NCBI RefSeq assembly: GCF_008124835.1
Contig: NZ_VNHW01000008.1
Location: 62,001-126,000, forward strand
DNA length: 64,000 bases
Reading direction: 5' to 3'
Origin: Blastococcus xanthinilyticus
GTDB lineage: Bacteria > Actinomycetota > Actinomycetes > Mycobacteriales > Geodermatophilaceae
Shown here: positions 27,073 through 35,571 of the stretch, one piece after another
Position numbering within the stretch: the first letter of the stretch is position 1
How the letters are laid out: each line of letters starts with the position of its first letter
Notes under the pieces: model-generated
The model's input: the letters and a program-made list of their open reading frames with translations, nothing else
The model's database searches: none
Told to the model about the DNA's origin: nothing
Position numbers and translations under genes: made by a program

Positions 27073-28206
27073 TCAGCCGGGCGAGCGGTCCGGTCGGTAG
27101 GTGTAGGCGGCCTCGCGGACCGCCTCGTCGGTCTCCAGCCCCGCGCCCAGCGCACCGCCCACGGTCGCCAGCGAGCTGGTCAGCCAGGCCAGCTCCAGGT
27201 AGTCCGCCAGCGACGCCGGGTGCCCGAGCCCCTCGGCGAAGAGCGGTTCGACCACGAGCAGCAGGCCACCCAGCAGGGCCAGCACGAAGAGCGCGAGGTA
27301 CAGCGACAGCACCCCGATGGCCACGGTCGCGGCCGTGGCGATGTTGAACAGCACCACCTGCTTGCGCACCCGCGGCTGCCGGGGCCGCTCCCACATGTCG
27401 GCCCCGACGATGAGCGTGACCGCGATCGCGACCACCGATCCGATGCCGACCAGCAGCAGGCGCAGCCACCCGAAGGCGTCGGCCAGCCGCCAGATGTCGG
27501 CGGTCACCAGGGCGAAGACGCCGGCGGCGATCGCCGCGGTGAGGGCCCGCGAGAGCCGGACGGCCAGCCGCCACGGCCGGTTGGCCCGCACCATCCCGCC
27601 GAGCAGCCGCAGGTTGCCCGAGAGCACCCGCGCGGTGAACCGGACCCCGTCGGCGGAGTCGGCCGGATCGGTGGCCAGCTGCCGCAGGCGGGCGCCGAGC
27701 GCGGCCCGGTCGCCGGGGTCGTCGGGGTCGTCGTCGCCGTCGCTCACCAGCGCCTGCACCAGGCCGACCGCGGTCTCCAGCGCGCGCCGGCGGCGGCCCA
27801 CGGCGCCGAGGGCGGGCAGGGAGAGGACGCCGACGCCGTGCAGGGGGCTGGCGTGGCCGGTGACCGGGCGACGGGCCACCTCCAGTGGGACGTCGGTGAA
27901 GCAGAGCGCCAGGTCCCAGTCGGCCTGCAGCAACCGCTCGCGGGTGGCGCCGACCAGCTCGGCGTCGTCGGCCGGTGGCTGCACCAGGCCGTCCTCGACC
28001 ACCGGCACCTGCCAGCCGACCTCCGGGTGCCGGGCGGTCAGCTCGGCGGCGAGCTCGGTCGCCAGGCCCGCGGCCAGCTCGGCCGGTGCGCCGGGAGCCG
28101 CCACCAGCCCCACCACGACCACGGGCACGGGCTGCTCCGGCGCAGCGCCGGCGCCGGCCGGGGCGGTCGCACGGGGTCCGGCGTCCGCGGGCGGCGTCGA
28201 GGTCAC
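27073..28206 (-). CDS. Conserved membrane protein of unknown function
   Basis: 377 residues. A soluble N-terminal part (about 20-200) has alternating hydrophobic strands (PVPVVVVGLVA, WDLALCFTDVPL and GVGVLSLPALGAVGRR). It is followed by four transmembrane helices (about 215-240, 245-265, 285-320 including LALFVLALLGGLLLVV). The middle holds an acidic linker, DGDDDPDDPGD. Not assignable. GTG 28206 gives VTSTPPAD; other starts add low-complexity residues. Runs opposite to pxpA and pxpBC and separates them together with the GAF-ANTAR gene. Confidence 0.78.
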   Translation of the reverse strand: MTSTPPADAGPRATAPAGAGAAPEQPVPVVVVGLVAAPGAPAELAAGLATELAAELTARHPEVGWQVPVVEDGLVQPPADDAELVGATRERLLQADWDLALCFTDVPLEVARRPVTGHASPLHGVGVLSLPALGAVGRRRRALETAVGLVQALVSDGDDDPDDPGDRAALGARLRQLATDPADSADGVRFTARVLSGNLRLLGGMVRANRPWRLAVRLSRALTAAIAAGVFALVTADIWRLADAFGWLRLLLVGIGSVVAIAVTLIVGADMWERPRQPRVRKQVVLFNIATAATVAIGVLSLYLALFVLALLGGLLLVVEPLFAEGLGHPASLADYLELAWLTSSLATVGGALGAGLETDEAVREAAYTYRPDRSPG

Positions 28207-28306
28207 GACGGTCCAGCATTCCAGCCGCCCCGCGCCGCCGGGCACCGGGCCGCCGCACGGCTCTTCTGTACCCGATCATGGGCCGGTGGACGAGGGGAGC
28301 GCAGGG

Positions 28307-28915
28307 GTGCGCGCGGTGCCGTACGGCGACCGCGCGGTGCTGCTCGAGGTGGCGGGCGCCGAGGCGCTCGCGGGGCTGCGGGCCGCGCTGCTGGCCACCC
28401 CGCTCGCCGGTCAGGTGGATCTCGTCCCGGCGGCGCGCACGCTGCTCGTGGTCCTCGACCGGCCGCCCACCGACCTCGACCTGGCCGCGCTGCGCCGGCT
28501 GGTGCCCGCCGCTCCGGCGGCCGGCGGTGCTGCCGCGGCGGTGGAGCTGGCGGTGGTCTTCGACGGCCCCGATCTCGACGAGGTGGCCGAGCGCACCGGC
28601 CGCTCCGCCGACGCCGTCGTCGCCGGGCTCACCGGCGCCCGGCTCACCGTCGCCTTCGGCGGCTTCGCCCCCGGCTTCGGCTACCTGACCGGGCTGCCGC
28701 CGGAGCTGCACGTGCCGCGCCGCGCGACCCCGCGCACCCGGGTGCCGGCCGGCGCGGTCGGGCTCGCCGGCCCCTACGCCGGGGTCTACCCGCGGGCCTC
28801 GCCGGGCGGCTGGCAGCTGGTCGGCCGGACCGCCGCGGTGCTCTTCGACGTCGACCGCGACCCACCGGCGCTGCTCTCGCCCGGCACGGCGGTCCGGCTG
28901 CGGGCGGTGGGCTGA
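28307..28915 (+). CDS. pxpB: 5-oxoprolinase subunit PxpB
   Basis: 202 residues, allophanate-hydrolase-subunit-1/KipI-like. It begins VRAVPYGDRAVLLEV and contains VAFGGFAPGFGYLTGLP, PRTRVPAGAVGLAG, YAGVYPRASPGGWQLVGRT and FDVDRDPPALLSPG. Partner of PxpC in 5-oxoprolinase. GTG 28307 has GAGGGGAG 9 bases upstream and matches the family N-terminus; GTG 28286 is an alternative that would add seven residues. The stop TGA is directly followed by the pxpC GTG. Confidence 0.93.
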   Translation: MRAVPYGDRAVLLEVAGAEALAGLRAALLATPLAGQVDLVPAARTLLVVLDRPPTDLDLAALRRLVPAAPAAGGAAAAVELAVVFDGPDLDEVAERTGRSADAVVAGLTGARLTVAFGGFAPGFGYLTGLPPELHVPRRATPRTRVPAGAVGLAGPYAGVYPRASPGGWQLVGRTAAVLFDVDRDPPALLSPGTAVRLRAVG

Positions 28916-29764
28916 GTGCTCACCGTCCTGACGCCCGGGCCGTTCTGCACCGTGCAGGACGCCGGCCGCACCGGCTGGGCGTCGATCGGGGTGCCCCGCT
29001 CCGGCGCGGCCGACCGGGCCGCGGCCGGGCTGGCGAACCGGCTGGTGGACAACCGGCCTGCCGCGGCGGTCCTGGAGGCGACCGCCGGGGGGCTGCGGGT
29101 CCGCGCCGGGCGGACGGTGCTGGTGGCCGTGGCCGGTGTCCCGGCCCCGGTCACGGTCGACGGCCGGCCGGCGCCCTTCGCCGCCCCGACGACCCTGCCC
29201 GCGGGTTCGGTGCTGGGGCTCGGGACGCCGCCGGCCGGGCTGCGCAGCTACCTCGCCGTGCGCGGCGGCATCGACGTCCCGCCGGTACTGGGGTCGCGCA
29301 GCACCGACACGCTGTCCGGCCTGGGGCCGGCGCCGCTGGCCGCCGGGGCGCGGCTGCCGATCGGCACGGAGGCCGGTGCGGAGCCGTTCGTCGACGTCGC
29401 GCCGGTCGGCGTCCCGTCCGACCGGCCGGTGCTGCGGGTCCTTTCCGGGCCGCGGCGGAACTGGCTGGCCGAGGACGCCTGGGCGGCCCTGCTCCGGGCG
29501 GAGTGGCAGGTGCGCCCGGACAGCGACCGGATCGGGCTGCGGCTGGCCGGCCCCCGGCTGGACCGGGCGAGGGAGGGCGAGCTGCCCAGCGAGGGACTGG
29601 TTCCCGGCGCCGTCCAGGTGCCGCCGGACGGGGCCCCGGTGCTCTTCCTCGCCGACCACCCGGTCACCGGCGGCTACCCGGTCCTCGCCGTGGTGGTCAG
29701 CGCCGACCTCCCGGCCGCCGCCCAGCTGCGGCCGGGAGACGTCGTGCGGTTCCGCGCCGCCTGA
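28916..29764 (+). CDS. pxpC: 5-oxoprolinase subunit PxpC
   Basis: 282 residues, biotin-dependent-carboxyltransferase-like (KipA/urea amidolyase C2-like). Motifs are VLTPGPFCTVQDAGRTGWASIGVPRSGAAD at the start, YLAVRGGIDVPPVLGSRSTDTL, SDRIGLRLAGPRL, SEGLVPGAVQVPPDGAPVLFLADHPVTGGYPVLAVV near the end. Works with PxpA and PxpB. Starts immediately after the pxpB stop without a gap. A tandem pair of dispersed repeats follows the stop. Confidence 0.94.
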   Translation: MLTVLTPGPFCTVQDAGRTGWASIGVPRSGAADRAAAGLANRLVDNRPAAAVLEATAGGLRVRAGRTVLVAVAGVPAPVTVDGRPAPFAAPTTLPAGSVLGLGTPPAGLRSYLAVRGGIDVPPVLGSRSTDTLSGLGPAPLAAGARLPIGTEAGAEPFVDVAPVGVPSDRPVLRVLSGPRRNWLAEDAWAALLRAEWQVRPDSDRIGLRLAGPRLDRAREGELPSEGLVPGAVQVPPDGAPVLFLADHPVTGGYPVLAVVVSADLPAAAQLRPGDVVRFRAA

Positions 29765-29766
29765 TC

Positions 29767-29877
29767 CCGGTCGTCCCGAGTGGGCCCCGGAGGGGTCCGC
29801 GCAGGGACGACGAATCGGCTCCGCATGACTGGGGACGGCCGTTGGCCGCGGTGCGATCCGGAGGACCGCAGTGCCAT
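29767..29877 (+). repeat. Dispersed structured repeat, copy 3
   Basis: Full-length copy, best hairpin of the family: GTCGTCCC (29770-29777) pairs perfectly with GGGACGAC (29804-29811), enclosing GGGCCCC/GGGGTCC with a GGA loop. A CGGCC-GTT-GGCCG hairpin and a GCGGT/ACCGC arm follow. It lies right after pxpC. Bases 29783-29877 are duplicated in tandem by copy 4. Confidence 0.8.
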
Positions 29878-29972
29878 GGCCCCGGAGGGGTCCGCGCAGG
29901 GACGACGAATCGGCTCCGCATGACTGGGGACGGCCGTTGGCCGCGGTGCGATCCGGAGGATCGCCGTGTCAT
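29878..29972 (+). repeat. Dispersed structured repeat, copy 4 (tandem duplicate of copy 3)
   Basis: A 95-bp direct repeat of 29783-29877, almost identical until the last ~12 bases. It lacks the outer left arm of the first hairpin, so its GGGACGAC arm has no local partner. It ends a few bases before the stop of the convergent btuD gene. Confidence 0.8.
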
Positions 29973-29976
29973 CGCC

Positions 29977-30789
29977 TCAGTCCCTCACGGGGAGGACCGC
30001 CGGACCGGAGGGGCCGGCCACCACCTCCGCGCGCGCTCCGTAGTGCCGGCTCAGCGCCTCCGCGGTCAGCACCTCGGCGGGCGGGCCCTCGGCGGCGACC
30101 CGGCCGCCGGAGAGCAGCGCCAGCCGGTCGGCGTACTGGCCGGCGAGCGTGAGGTCGTGCAGCGTGCTGATCACCGTGAGGCCGTCCTGGCGGCGCAGCA
30201 CGTCGACGAGGTCGAGCACCTGCTGGGCGTGGCCGAGGTCGAGCGCCGCGGTCGGCTCGTCGAGGAGCAGCACCCGCGGCTGCTGGGCCAGCGCCCGGGC
30301 GAGCACCGCGCGCTGCTGCTCGCCGCCGGAGAGGGTGCTCAGCGGCCGCCCGGCCATGGAGCCCAGCCCGAGCCGGTCGAGCACGTCGGCCACCACCCGG
30401 CGGTCCGCCTCGCGCGGCGCGGCCAGCAGGGGCCGGTGCGGCGTCCGCCCGAGGGTGACGTAGTCGCGGGCGGTCACGCCCTCGGGGAGGACCGGCGTCT
30501 GCGGGGCGTAGGCCATGGCCCGCGCCCGGTCGCGGCGGTGCATGCCGGTGGTGGGGACGCCGTCCAGGCGCACCTGGCCCTCGTGCGGGTGGAAGCCCAG
30601 GACCGACCGCAGCAGCGTCGACTTGCCGGAGCCGTTGGGGCCGATGACGGCCAGCCAGCCGCCCGGCTCCACGGTGAGCCGCACCGCGTCCAGCACCTGG
30701 GTGCGGCCGTACCCGGCGGTCAGCCCGAGCACCTCCACCCGGGCGCCGCCCCCGGTGCCGCCCGGCCGCGGTGCGCTCCGGCGGCTCAT
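29977..30789 (-). CDS. btuD: Cobalamin (B12)-type ABC transporter ATP-binding protein
   Basis: 270 residues. Walker A IGPNGSGKST, Q-loop AYAPQ, signature LSGGEQQR, Walker B RVLLLDEPTAALD, H-loop STLHD: the FecE/BtuD class. Its ATG overlaps the stop of the permease gene (ATGA). It is the third gene of an operon preceded by a cobalamin riboswitch, so cobalamin or a corrinoid is the probable substrate; iron-siderophore systems share the fold, but the riboswitch decides in favour of B12. Confidence 0.92.
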   Translation of the reverse strand: MSRRSAPRPGGTGGGARVEVLGLTAGYGRTQVLDAVRLTVEPGGWLAVIGPNGSGKSTLLRSVLGFHPHEGQVRLDGVPTTGMHRRDRARAMAYAPQTPVLPEGVTARDYVTLGRTPHRPLLAAPREADRRVVADVLDRLGLGSMAGRPLSTLSGGEQQRAVLARALAQQPRVLLLDEPTAALDLGHAQQVLDLVDVLRRQDGLTVISTLHDLTLAGQYADRLALLSGGRVAAEGPPAEVLTAEALSRHYGARAEVVAGPSGPAVLPVRD

Positions 30790-31868
30790 CGGCGCCGCGC
30801 CCCGGCCCAGAGCAGGCCGGCGAAGAACGGCGCCCCGATGAAGGCGGTGACCACGCCGATCGGCAGCTCCGCGGGCGCCAGGAGCACCCGCGCGACGAGG
30901 TCGCTGAGCACGAGGAAGGCGCCGCCGACCAGCAGCGACATCGGCAGCACCCGGACGTGCGAGCCGCCGACGAGGCGCCGCACGATGTGCGGCACGACCA
31001 GCCCGACGAAGCCGATCAGGCCGCTCACCGCCACCGCGGCGGCGGTGGCCAGCGAGGCGGCCAGGATGACCAGCAGCCGCAGCCGGCCGGGGTGCACGCC
31101 CAGGGAGCTGGCCTCGTCGTCCCCGACCGCCAGGACGTCGAGGGCCCGGCCGCACAGCAGCAGCACCAGGGCGGCCGTCCCCAGGTAGGGCAGCACGAGG
31201 GTGACGTCGGACCACTGGGAGCTGCCCAGCTGGCCCAGCAGCCAGCTGTAGATCTCGCGCAGGTCCTCGGTGTTCTGCTGCTGGACCAGCGTCTGGGCCG
31301 CGGCCAGGAAGGCGGCGACCGCGATGCCCGCGAGCAGCAGCGTCGGGCTGTGCGAACCGCCGGCCACCGAGCCCAGGGCCAGGGCGCAGCCGACCCCGAC
31401 CAGCGCGCCGGCGAAGGCGGCCAGCGGCACGACCCCGACCGGGCCCACCGACTGCACGGGGGAGTAGGCGATGACCAGCGTGGCGCCCAGCCCCGCGCCG
31501 GCCGCCGCGCCGAGCAGGTAGGGGTCGGCCAGCGGGTTGCGGAACACGCCCTGGTACCCGGCGCCGGCGATCGCCAGCCCGGCACCCACCAGCGCCGCCA
31601 TCAGGACGCGGGGCAGGCGCAGCTCCAGCAGCACCGCCGCCTGCGCGCCCTCCAGGGCGCCGGGGACGCTGCCGCCGAACGGCCGCACCAGCAGGTCGAG
31701 CAGGGTGACGACGACGGCGCCCGGGGGGAGCGGGAGCGCGCCCACCCCGACCCCGGCCAGCATCGCGAGCACGAGCACCAGGCCCGCCCCCGCGAAGGCC
31801 GCGACGGAGCCGCGCCGGCCGCGGGACCGGGCCGTGCCCGCGCGCGCCCGGGGCGCCGTCGTCGTCAC
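30786..31868 (-). CDS. btuC: Cobalamin-type ABC transporter permease (FecCD/BtuC family)
   Basis: 360 residues with about nine to ten transmembrane helices. Family motifs are LRLPRVLMAALVGAGLAIAGAGYQGVFRNPLADPYLLG near the N-terminus, SWLLGQLGSSQW, and GLIGFVGLVVPHIVRRLVGGSH, which contains the ATPase-coupling loop. GTG 31868 sits 13 bases after the btuF stop. Same operon as btuF and btuD, under the cobalamin riboswitch. Confidence 0.94.
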   Translation of the reverse strand: MTTTAPRARAGTARSRGRRGSVAAFAGAGLVLVLAMLAGVGVGALPLPPGAVVVTLLDLLVRPFGGSVPGALEGAQAAVLLELRLPRVLMAALVGAGLAIAGAGYQGVFRNPLADPYLLGAAAGAGLGATLVIAYSPVQSVGPVGVVPLAAFAGALVGVGCALALGSVAGGSHSPTLLLAGIAVAAFLAAAQTLVQQQNTEDLREIYSWLLGQLGSSQWSDVTLVLPYLGTAALVLLLCGRALDVLAVGDDEASSLGVHPGRLRLLVILAASLATAAAVAVSGLIGFVGLVVPHIVRRLVGGSHVRVLPMSLLVGGAFLVLSDLVARVLLAPAELPIGVVTAFIGAPFFAGLLWAGARRR

Positions 31869-31881
31869 CGGAGGGCTGCTC

Positions 31882-32868
31882 TCAGCCCTGCAGCGTCTCG
31901 GCGACCGACTCCGCGAAGTCGGCGATCCGCGGACCCCAGCGGGAGGCGATGTCGTCGTTCGCCTCGAGGATCCGGCCCTCCTGCACGGCCGGCAGCGTGT
32001 CGAACGCGGGCCGCTCGGCGACGGTCGCCGCGGACTGCTCGCAGCAGACCGTGTCGGCGAGCACGATCAGCTCCGGCGCCTGCCCGGCGATGTACTCCGC
32101 CGACAGCTGCGGGTAGCCGCCGGCCGCGTCGGGGGCGGCGTCGGCGATGTTCTCCAGCCCGAACATGCTGTAGATGCTGCCGATGAAGGTGCCGCTCGTC
32201 GCCGAGTACAGCTCCGGGCCGAGCTCGTGGTAGACGCTCGTGCCCTCCACCTCGGCCGGCACGGAGGCGACGGCCGCGGCGATCCGGTCCTGCACCTCGG
32301 CGGCGACCTCACCGGCCTCCTCGGGATGGCCGGTCGCCTCGCCGAGGGTGTCCAGCTGCGCGTAGGTGTCGTCGAGGGTCTCGGCGGCCGGCAGCAGCAG
32401 GGTCGGGACCGACAGGGCCTCGAGCGCGTCGACGATGCCGTTCTGGTCGTTGCTCAGCACCACCAGGTCGGGGTCGTACCCGGCGATCGCCTCGGCGTTG
32501 GGGGTGAACGCCGACAGGTCGGTGGTCGGCGCCTCCTCCGGGAAGTTCGAGTTGTCGTCGACGGCCTCCACCTGGTCGCCGGCGCCGATGGCGAACAGCA
32601 TCTCGGTGGCCGTGGGCGACAGGGAGACGATGGCCTCCGGGCGCTCGTCGAGGGTGACCTCGCCGTTGGCCCCGGTCACCGTCACCGGGAAGGCGCCGGC
32701 CTCGGGGGAGGGCGACGGGGCCGCGGCGCCGTCGTCGGACGCGTCCGACCCGCCGCAGCCGGTGAGCGCCAGCAGCAGCGCGGTCAGGAGGGCCAGGAGG
32801 GCGGCGGGGGAGAGCCGCCGCGGGGCGCGCGACGTCGACCGCGCCGCACGGGGGGAAGAGCCGGACAA
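31882..32868 (-). CDS. btuF: Cobalamin-binding lipoprotein (BtuF-like), TTG start
   Basis: 328 residues. Basic N-terminus, hydrophobic stretch and lipobox LLALTGC mark a lipoprotein anchored outside the membrane. The mature domain is a class III binding protein: RPEAIVSLSPTATEMLFAIGAGDQVEAVDD, YDPDLVVLSNDQ, and AEYIAGQAPELIVLADTVCCEQ. TTG 32868 is chosen because GGAGG lies 7 bases upstream and because the region further upstream is riboswitch. The ribosome-binding site can be hidden in a hairpin with upstream CCTCC (see the expression platform). First gene of the btuFCD operon. Confidence 0.9.
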   Translation of the reverse strand: MSGSSPRAARSTSRAPRRLSPAALLALLTALLLALTGCGGSDASDDGAAAPSPSPEAGAFPVTVTGANGEVTLDERPEAIVSLSPTATEMLFAIGAGDQVEAVDDNSNFPEEAPTTDLSAFTPNAEAIAGYDPDLVVLSNDQNGIVDALEALSVPTLLLPAAETLDDTYAQLDTLGEATGHPEEAGEVAAEVQDRIAAAVASVPAEVEGTSVYHELGPELYSATSGTFIGSIYSMFGLENIADAAPDAAGGYPQLSAEYIAGQAPELIVLADTVCCEQSAATVAERPAFDTLPAVQEGRILEANDDIASRWGPRIADFAESVAETLQG

Positions 32869-32873
32869 GGAAG

Positions 32874-32957
32874 GCCTCCAGAGGAGGCGGGAAGGGTCGC
32901 CTCCGAGCTGACCCGACGCCCGATGCGCGACCCCTGCCGCGAGGGTCGGTTGCATGA
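32874..32957 (-). promoter_or_regulatory. Riboswitch expression platform: competing hairpins over the btuF ribosome-binding site
   Basis: On the minus strand GCCTCC (32888-32883) can pair with GGAGGC (32879-32874), which contains the Shine-Dalgarno sequence, forming a sequestering hairpin with a 3-base loop. The same CCTCC segment can instead pair with GGAGGCG (32904-32898), freeing the ribosome-binding site. A CGACCC/GGGTCG hairpin lies further upstream near 32930-32950. This suggests translational control by the cobalamin aptamer. Pairings are read by eye, not folded by software. Confidence 0.65.
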
Positions 32958-33092
32958 CGCAGGGCAGGCGATCTGGCTCGGGTCACCCGGTTCGCGGACC
33001 AGGGGGCCACCACAGTTGCGGGACAGCGCCGGCATCGCACCGGACTTCGCTGCTGCTGCGCCGCCGGCAGACACCGGCGGGCAGAAAGGTAC
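32958..33092 (-). promoter_or_regulatory. Cobalamin riboswitch aptamer
   Basis: Upstream of btuF on the minus strand the transcript shows the conserved cobalamin-aptamer core: GAAGTCCGGTG, then GCCGGCGCTGTCCCGCAACTGTG, then the B12 box in the form GAGCCAGATCGCCTGCCC. A stable GCCGCCGG-type hairpin stands where P3-P5 elements are expected. Binding of adenosyl- or other cobalamins normally represses downstream import genes. It begins just downstream of the glgM stop, so btuFCD may have a promoter inside or upstream of glgM's 3' end. Confidence 0.9.
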
Positions 33093-33100
33093 CAGCGGCC

Positions 33101-34273
33101 TCAGGAGCGGGCGGCCAGCACGGCCTCGTAGACCTCGACGGTCTGCCGGGCGATCGCGGCCCAGCCGAACTCGGCGACCACCCGTTCCCGACCGGCGGCA
33201 CCCATGGCGGCGGCGCGCCCCGGATCGGCCAGCAGCTCACCGGTGCGCGCCGCCAGCCCGGCCGCGAAGCCCGCCGGGTCGGCCTCGTCGTAGGGCACCA
33301 GCAGCCCGGTCCGGCCGTCGTCGACGACCTCCGGGATGCCGCCGACGGCGCTGGCCACCACGGCGGTGCCGCAGGCGGCCGCCTCGAGATTGACGATGCC
33401 GAGCGGCTCGTACACCGACGGGACGACGAACACGGTCGCGCCGGTGATCAGCGGGACCAGCTTCTCCCGGGGCAGCATCTCCTCGATCCACACCACGCCG
33501 CTGCGCCGCTGCTGCAGCTCGGCCACCGCATCGGCGACCTGCTGGCGCTCGGCGGGGGTGTCGGCCGCGCCCGCGCAGAGCACCAGGCCGGCGTCGGCGG
33601 GCAGCTGCTCGGCCGCGCGCAGCAGGTGCCCCACGCCCTTCTGCCGGGTGATCCGCCCGACGAACAGCGCGTACGGCCGGTCGGGGTCCACCCCGAGGGA
33701 GCGGACGACGTCGGGGTCGTGCACCGGGCGGTAGGCCTGCGCGTCGACGCCGTTGCCCACGACGTGCACGCGGGCGGGGTCGAGCTCGGGATAGGCGTCG
33801 AGGACGTCGGCGCGCATGCCGCGGCTCACCGCGATCACCGCGTCGGCGGCGAGGTACGCCGTCCGTTCCGCCCAGGAGGAGAGCCGGTAGCCGCCACCCA
33901 GCTGCTCGGCCTTCCACGGCCGGCGCGGCTCCAGCGAGTGCGCGGTCACCACGTGCGGGATGCCGTGCACCAGCCCGGCCAGCAGCCCGGCGGTGTTGGC
34001 GTACCAGGTGTGGCTGTGCACGAGGTCGGCGCCGGCGAGCGCCGAGGCGATCTCGACGTCCACGCCGAGGGCCTGCAGCGCGCCGTTGGCCCCGGTGAGG
34101 CCGGCGGGGACGGGGTGCGCGGTGGCGTCGTCCCGCTCGCCCCCGAAGCAGTGGACGTCGATCTCCGGCCCGTCGGGCAGCGCGCGCAGGGCCGCGACGA
34201 GGTGCTCGACGTGCACCCCCGCGCCGCCGTAGACGTCCGGCGGCCACTCGCGCGTGACGATCCCGATGTGCAC
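33101..34273 (-). CDS. glgM: Actinobacterial GlgA-type glycosyltransferase (maltose-1-phosphate synthase GlgM)
   Basis: 390 residues, GT4/GT5-like glycosyltransferase of the type called GlgA in corynebacteria and mycobacteria and shown there to make maltose-1-phosphate from ADP-glucose. Motifs are [18 protein letters not shown] at the N-terminus, [24 protein letters not shown] (nucleotide-sugar domain) and [24 protein letters not shown] (the E-x7-E site). It is divergent from glgC, which supplies ADP-glucose. GTG 34273 follows TAGGGT by 6 bases (leaderless). Confidence 0.92.
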   Translation of the reverse strand: MHIGIVTREWPPDVYGGAGVHVEHLVAALRALPDGPEIDVHCFGGERDDATAHPVPAGLTGANGALQALGVDVEIASALAGADLVHSHTWYANTAGLLAGLVHGIPHVVTAHSLEPRRPWKAEQLGGGYRLSSWAERTAYLAADAVIAVSRGMRADVLDAYPELDPARVHVVGNGVDAQAYRPVHDPDVVRSLGVDPDRPYALFVGRITRQKGVGHLLRAAEQLPADAGLVLCAGAADTPAERQQVADAVAELQQRRSGVVWIEEMLPREKLVPLITGATVFVVPSVYEPLGIVNLEAAACGTAVVASAVGGIPEVVDDGRTGLLVPYDEADPAGFAAGLAARTGELLADPGRAAAMGAAGRERVVAEFGWAAIARQTVEVYEAVLAARS

Positions 34274-34345
34274 GCCGTCACCCTAGGGGGGCGGATGCGG
34301 CGCACGCAGAGCGCCACCGTTCCCAGCAGCGGATACGGTGCCTGC
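34274..34345. promoter_or_regulatory. Divergent glgM/glgC promoter region
   Basis: TAGGGT on the minus strand (34285-34280) ends 6 bases before the glgM GTG. TACGGT on the plus strand (34334-34339) ends 6 bases before the glgC ATG. Neither gene has a ribosome-binding site, so both transcripts appear leaderless. The 44 bases between the boxes hold no clear palindrome. Confidence 0.65.
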
Positions 34346-35566
34346 ATGCGCGGCGGTCCTCGGGTGCTCGGCATCGTCCTGGCGGGCGGTGAGGGGAAGC
34401 GGCTGTCGCCGCTGACCCGGGACCGCGCGAAGCCGGCAGTCCCCTTCGGGGGCAACTACCGGCTCATCGACTTCGTGCTCTCGAACCTGGTCAACGGCGA
34501 CGTCCGGCAGATCGCCGTCCTCACCCAGTACAAGAGCCACAGCCTCGACCGGCACATCACCCAGACCTGGCGGATGTCCCAGCTGCTCGGCAACTACATC
34601 ACCCCGGTCCCGGCCCAGCAGCGGCTCGGCCCGCGCTGGTACACCGGCAGCGCCGACGCGATCTTCCAGAGCCTCAACCTCATCTACGACGAGCGGCCCG
34701 AGATCGTGGTGGTCTTCGGCGCCGACCACGTCTACCGCATGGACCCGGCGCAGATGATCGACCAGCACCTGCAGACCGGCGCCGGCGTGACCATCGCCGG
34801 GCTGCGGGTGCCGCGCCGGGAGGCGACGGAGTTCGGCGTGATCGACTCCGACGCCGAGGGGAAGGTGCTCGGCTTCCTGGAGAAGCCCGCGGACCCGCCC
34901 GGCCTGCCGGACTCGCCCGAGGAGAGCTTCGCCTCCATGGGCAACTACGTGTTCACCACCGACGCCCTGCTCGAGGCGCTGCGCACCGACGCCGAGGACG
35001 AGGACTCCGTCCACGACATGGGCGGCTCGATCATGCCGATGCTCGCCGACGCCGGTGAGGCCTTCGTCTACGACTTCTCCACCAACGTGGTCCCCGGCGC
35101 GACCGAGCGCGACCACGGCTACTGGCGGGACGTCGGGACGATCGACGCCTACTACGACGCGCACATGGACCTGGTGTCGGTGACCCCGGTGTTCAACCTC
35201 TACAACGACCGCTGGCCGATCCTCACCCTGCCGCCGCAGCAGCCGCCGGCGAAGTTCGTGCTCGGCGGCCGCGCGGAGGAGTCGATGGTCAGCGCCGGGG
35301 CCATCATCGGCGGCGGCGCGGTGCACGGGTCGGTCATCTCACCCGGGGTGCGGGTGGAGCGCGGTGCCCGCATCGAGCAGAGCGTCATCATGGACGGGGC
35401 GTACGTCGGCGAGGGCGCGCAGGTGCGCCGGGCGATCCTGGACAAGAACGTCGTCGTCCCCGCCGGCGCGCGGATCGGGTTCGACCACGACCTGGACCGG
35501 GAGCGCTACCACGTGAGCGCCGGGGGGATCACCGTCGTCGGCAAGGGCACCCGCGCCTTCCAGTGA
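34346..35566 (+). CDS. glgC: Glucose-1-phosphate adenylyltransferase GlgC
   Basis: 406 residues, full length. It makes ADP-glucose from glucose-1-phosphate and ATP for glycogen and alpha-glucan synthesis. Nucleotidyltransferase motif [29 protein letters not shown] lies at the N-terminus; substrate loops [10 protein letters not shown] and [10 protein letters not shown] are present; C-terminal left-handed beta-helix segment ([21 protein letters not shown]). ATG 34346 is set by TACGGT 6 bases upstream and by the position of the motif. Confidence 0.96.
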   Translation: MRGGPRVLGIVLAGGEGKRLSPLTRDRAKPAVPFGGNYRLIDFVLSNLVNGDVRQIAVLTQYKSHSLDRHITQTWRMSQLLGNYITPVPAQQRLGPRWYTGSADAIFQSLNLIYDERPEIVVVFGADHVYRMDPAQMIDQHLQTGAGVTIAGLRVPRREATEFGVIDSDAEGKVLGFLEKPADPPGLPDSPEESFASMGNYVFTTDALLEALRTDAEDEDSVHDMGGSIMPMLADAGEAFVYDFSTNVVPGATERDHGYWRDVGTIDAYYDAHMDLVSVTPVFNLYNDRWPILTLPPQQPPAKFVLGGRAEESMVSAGAIIGGGAVHGSVISPGVRVERGARIEQSVIMDGAYVGEGAQVRRAILDKNVVVPAGARIGFDHDLDRERYHVSAGGITVVGKGTRAFQ

Positions 35567-35571
35567 GCTGT

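Noticed and set aside
29767-29972. Small proteins encoded by the tandem repeat on the minus strand
   Set aside because: Frames through the copies give similar peptides only because the DNA is repeated; differences between copies fall on paired stem positions rather than on silent codon positions.
2484-29972. CRISPR array
   Set aside because: The repeats are too long, are dispersed over 27 kb and lack regular unique spacers; no cas genes are present.
26449-31188. 1,579-residue plus-strand open frame
   Set aside because: Runs antisense to or out of frame with at least five recognisable genes; absence of stops is due to high GC.
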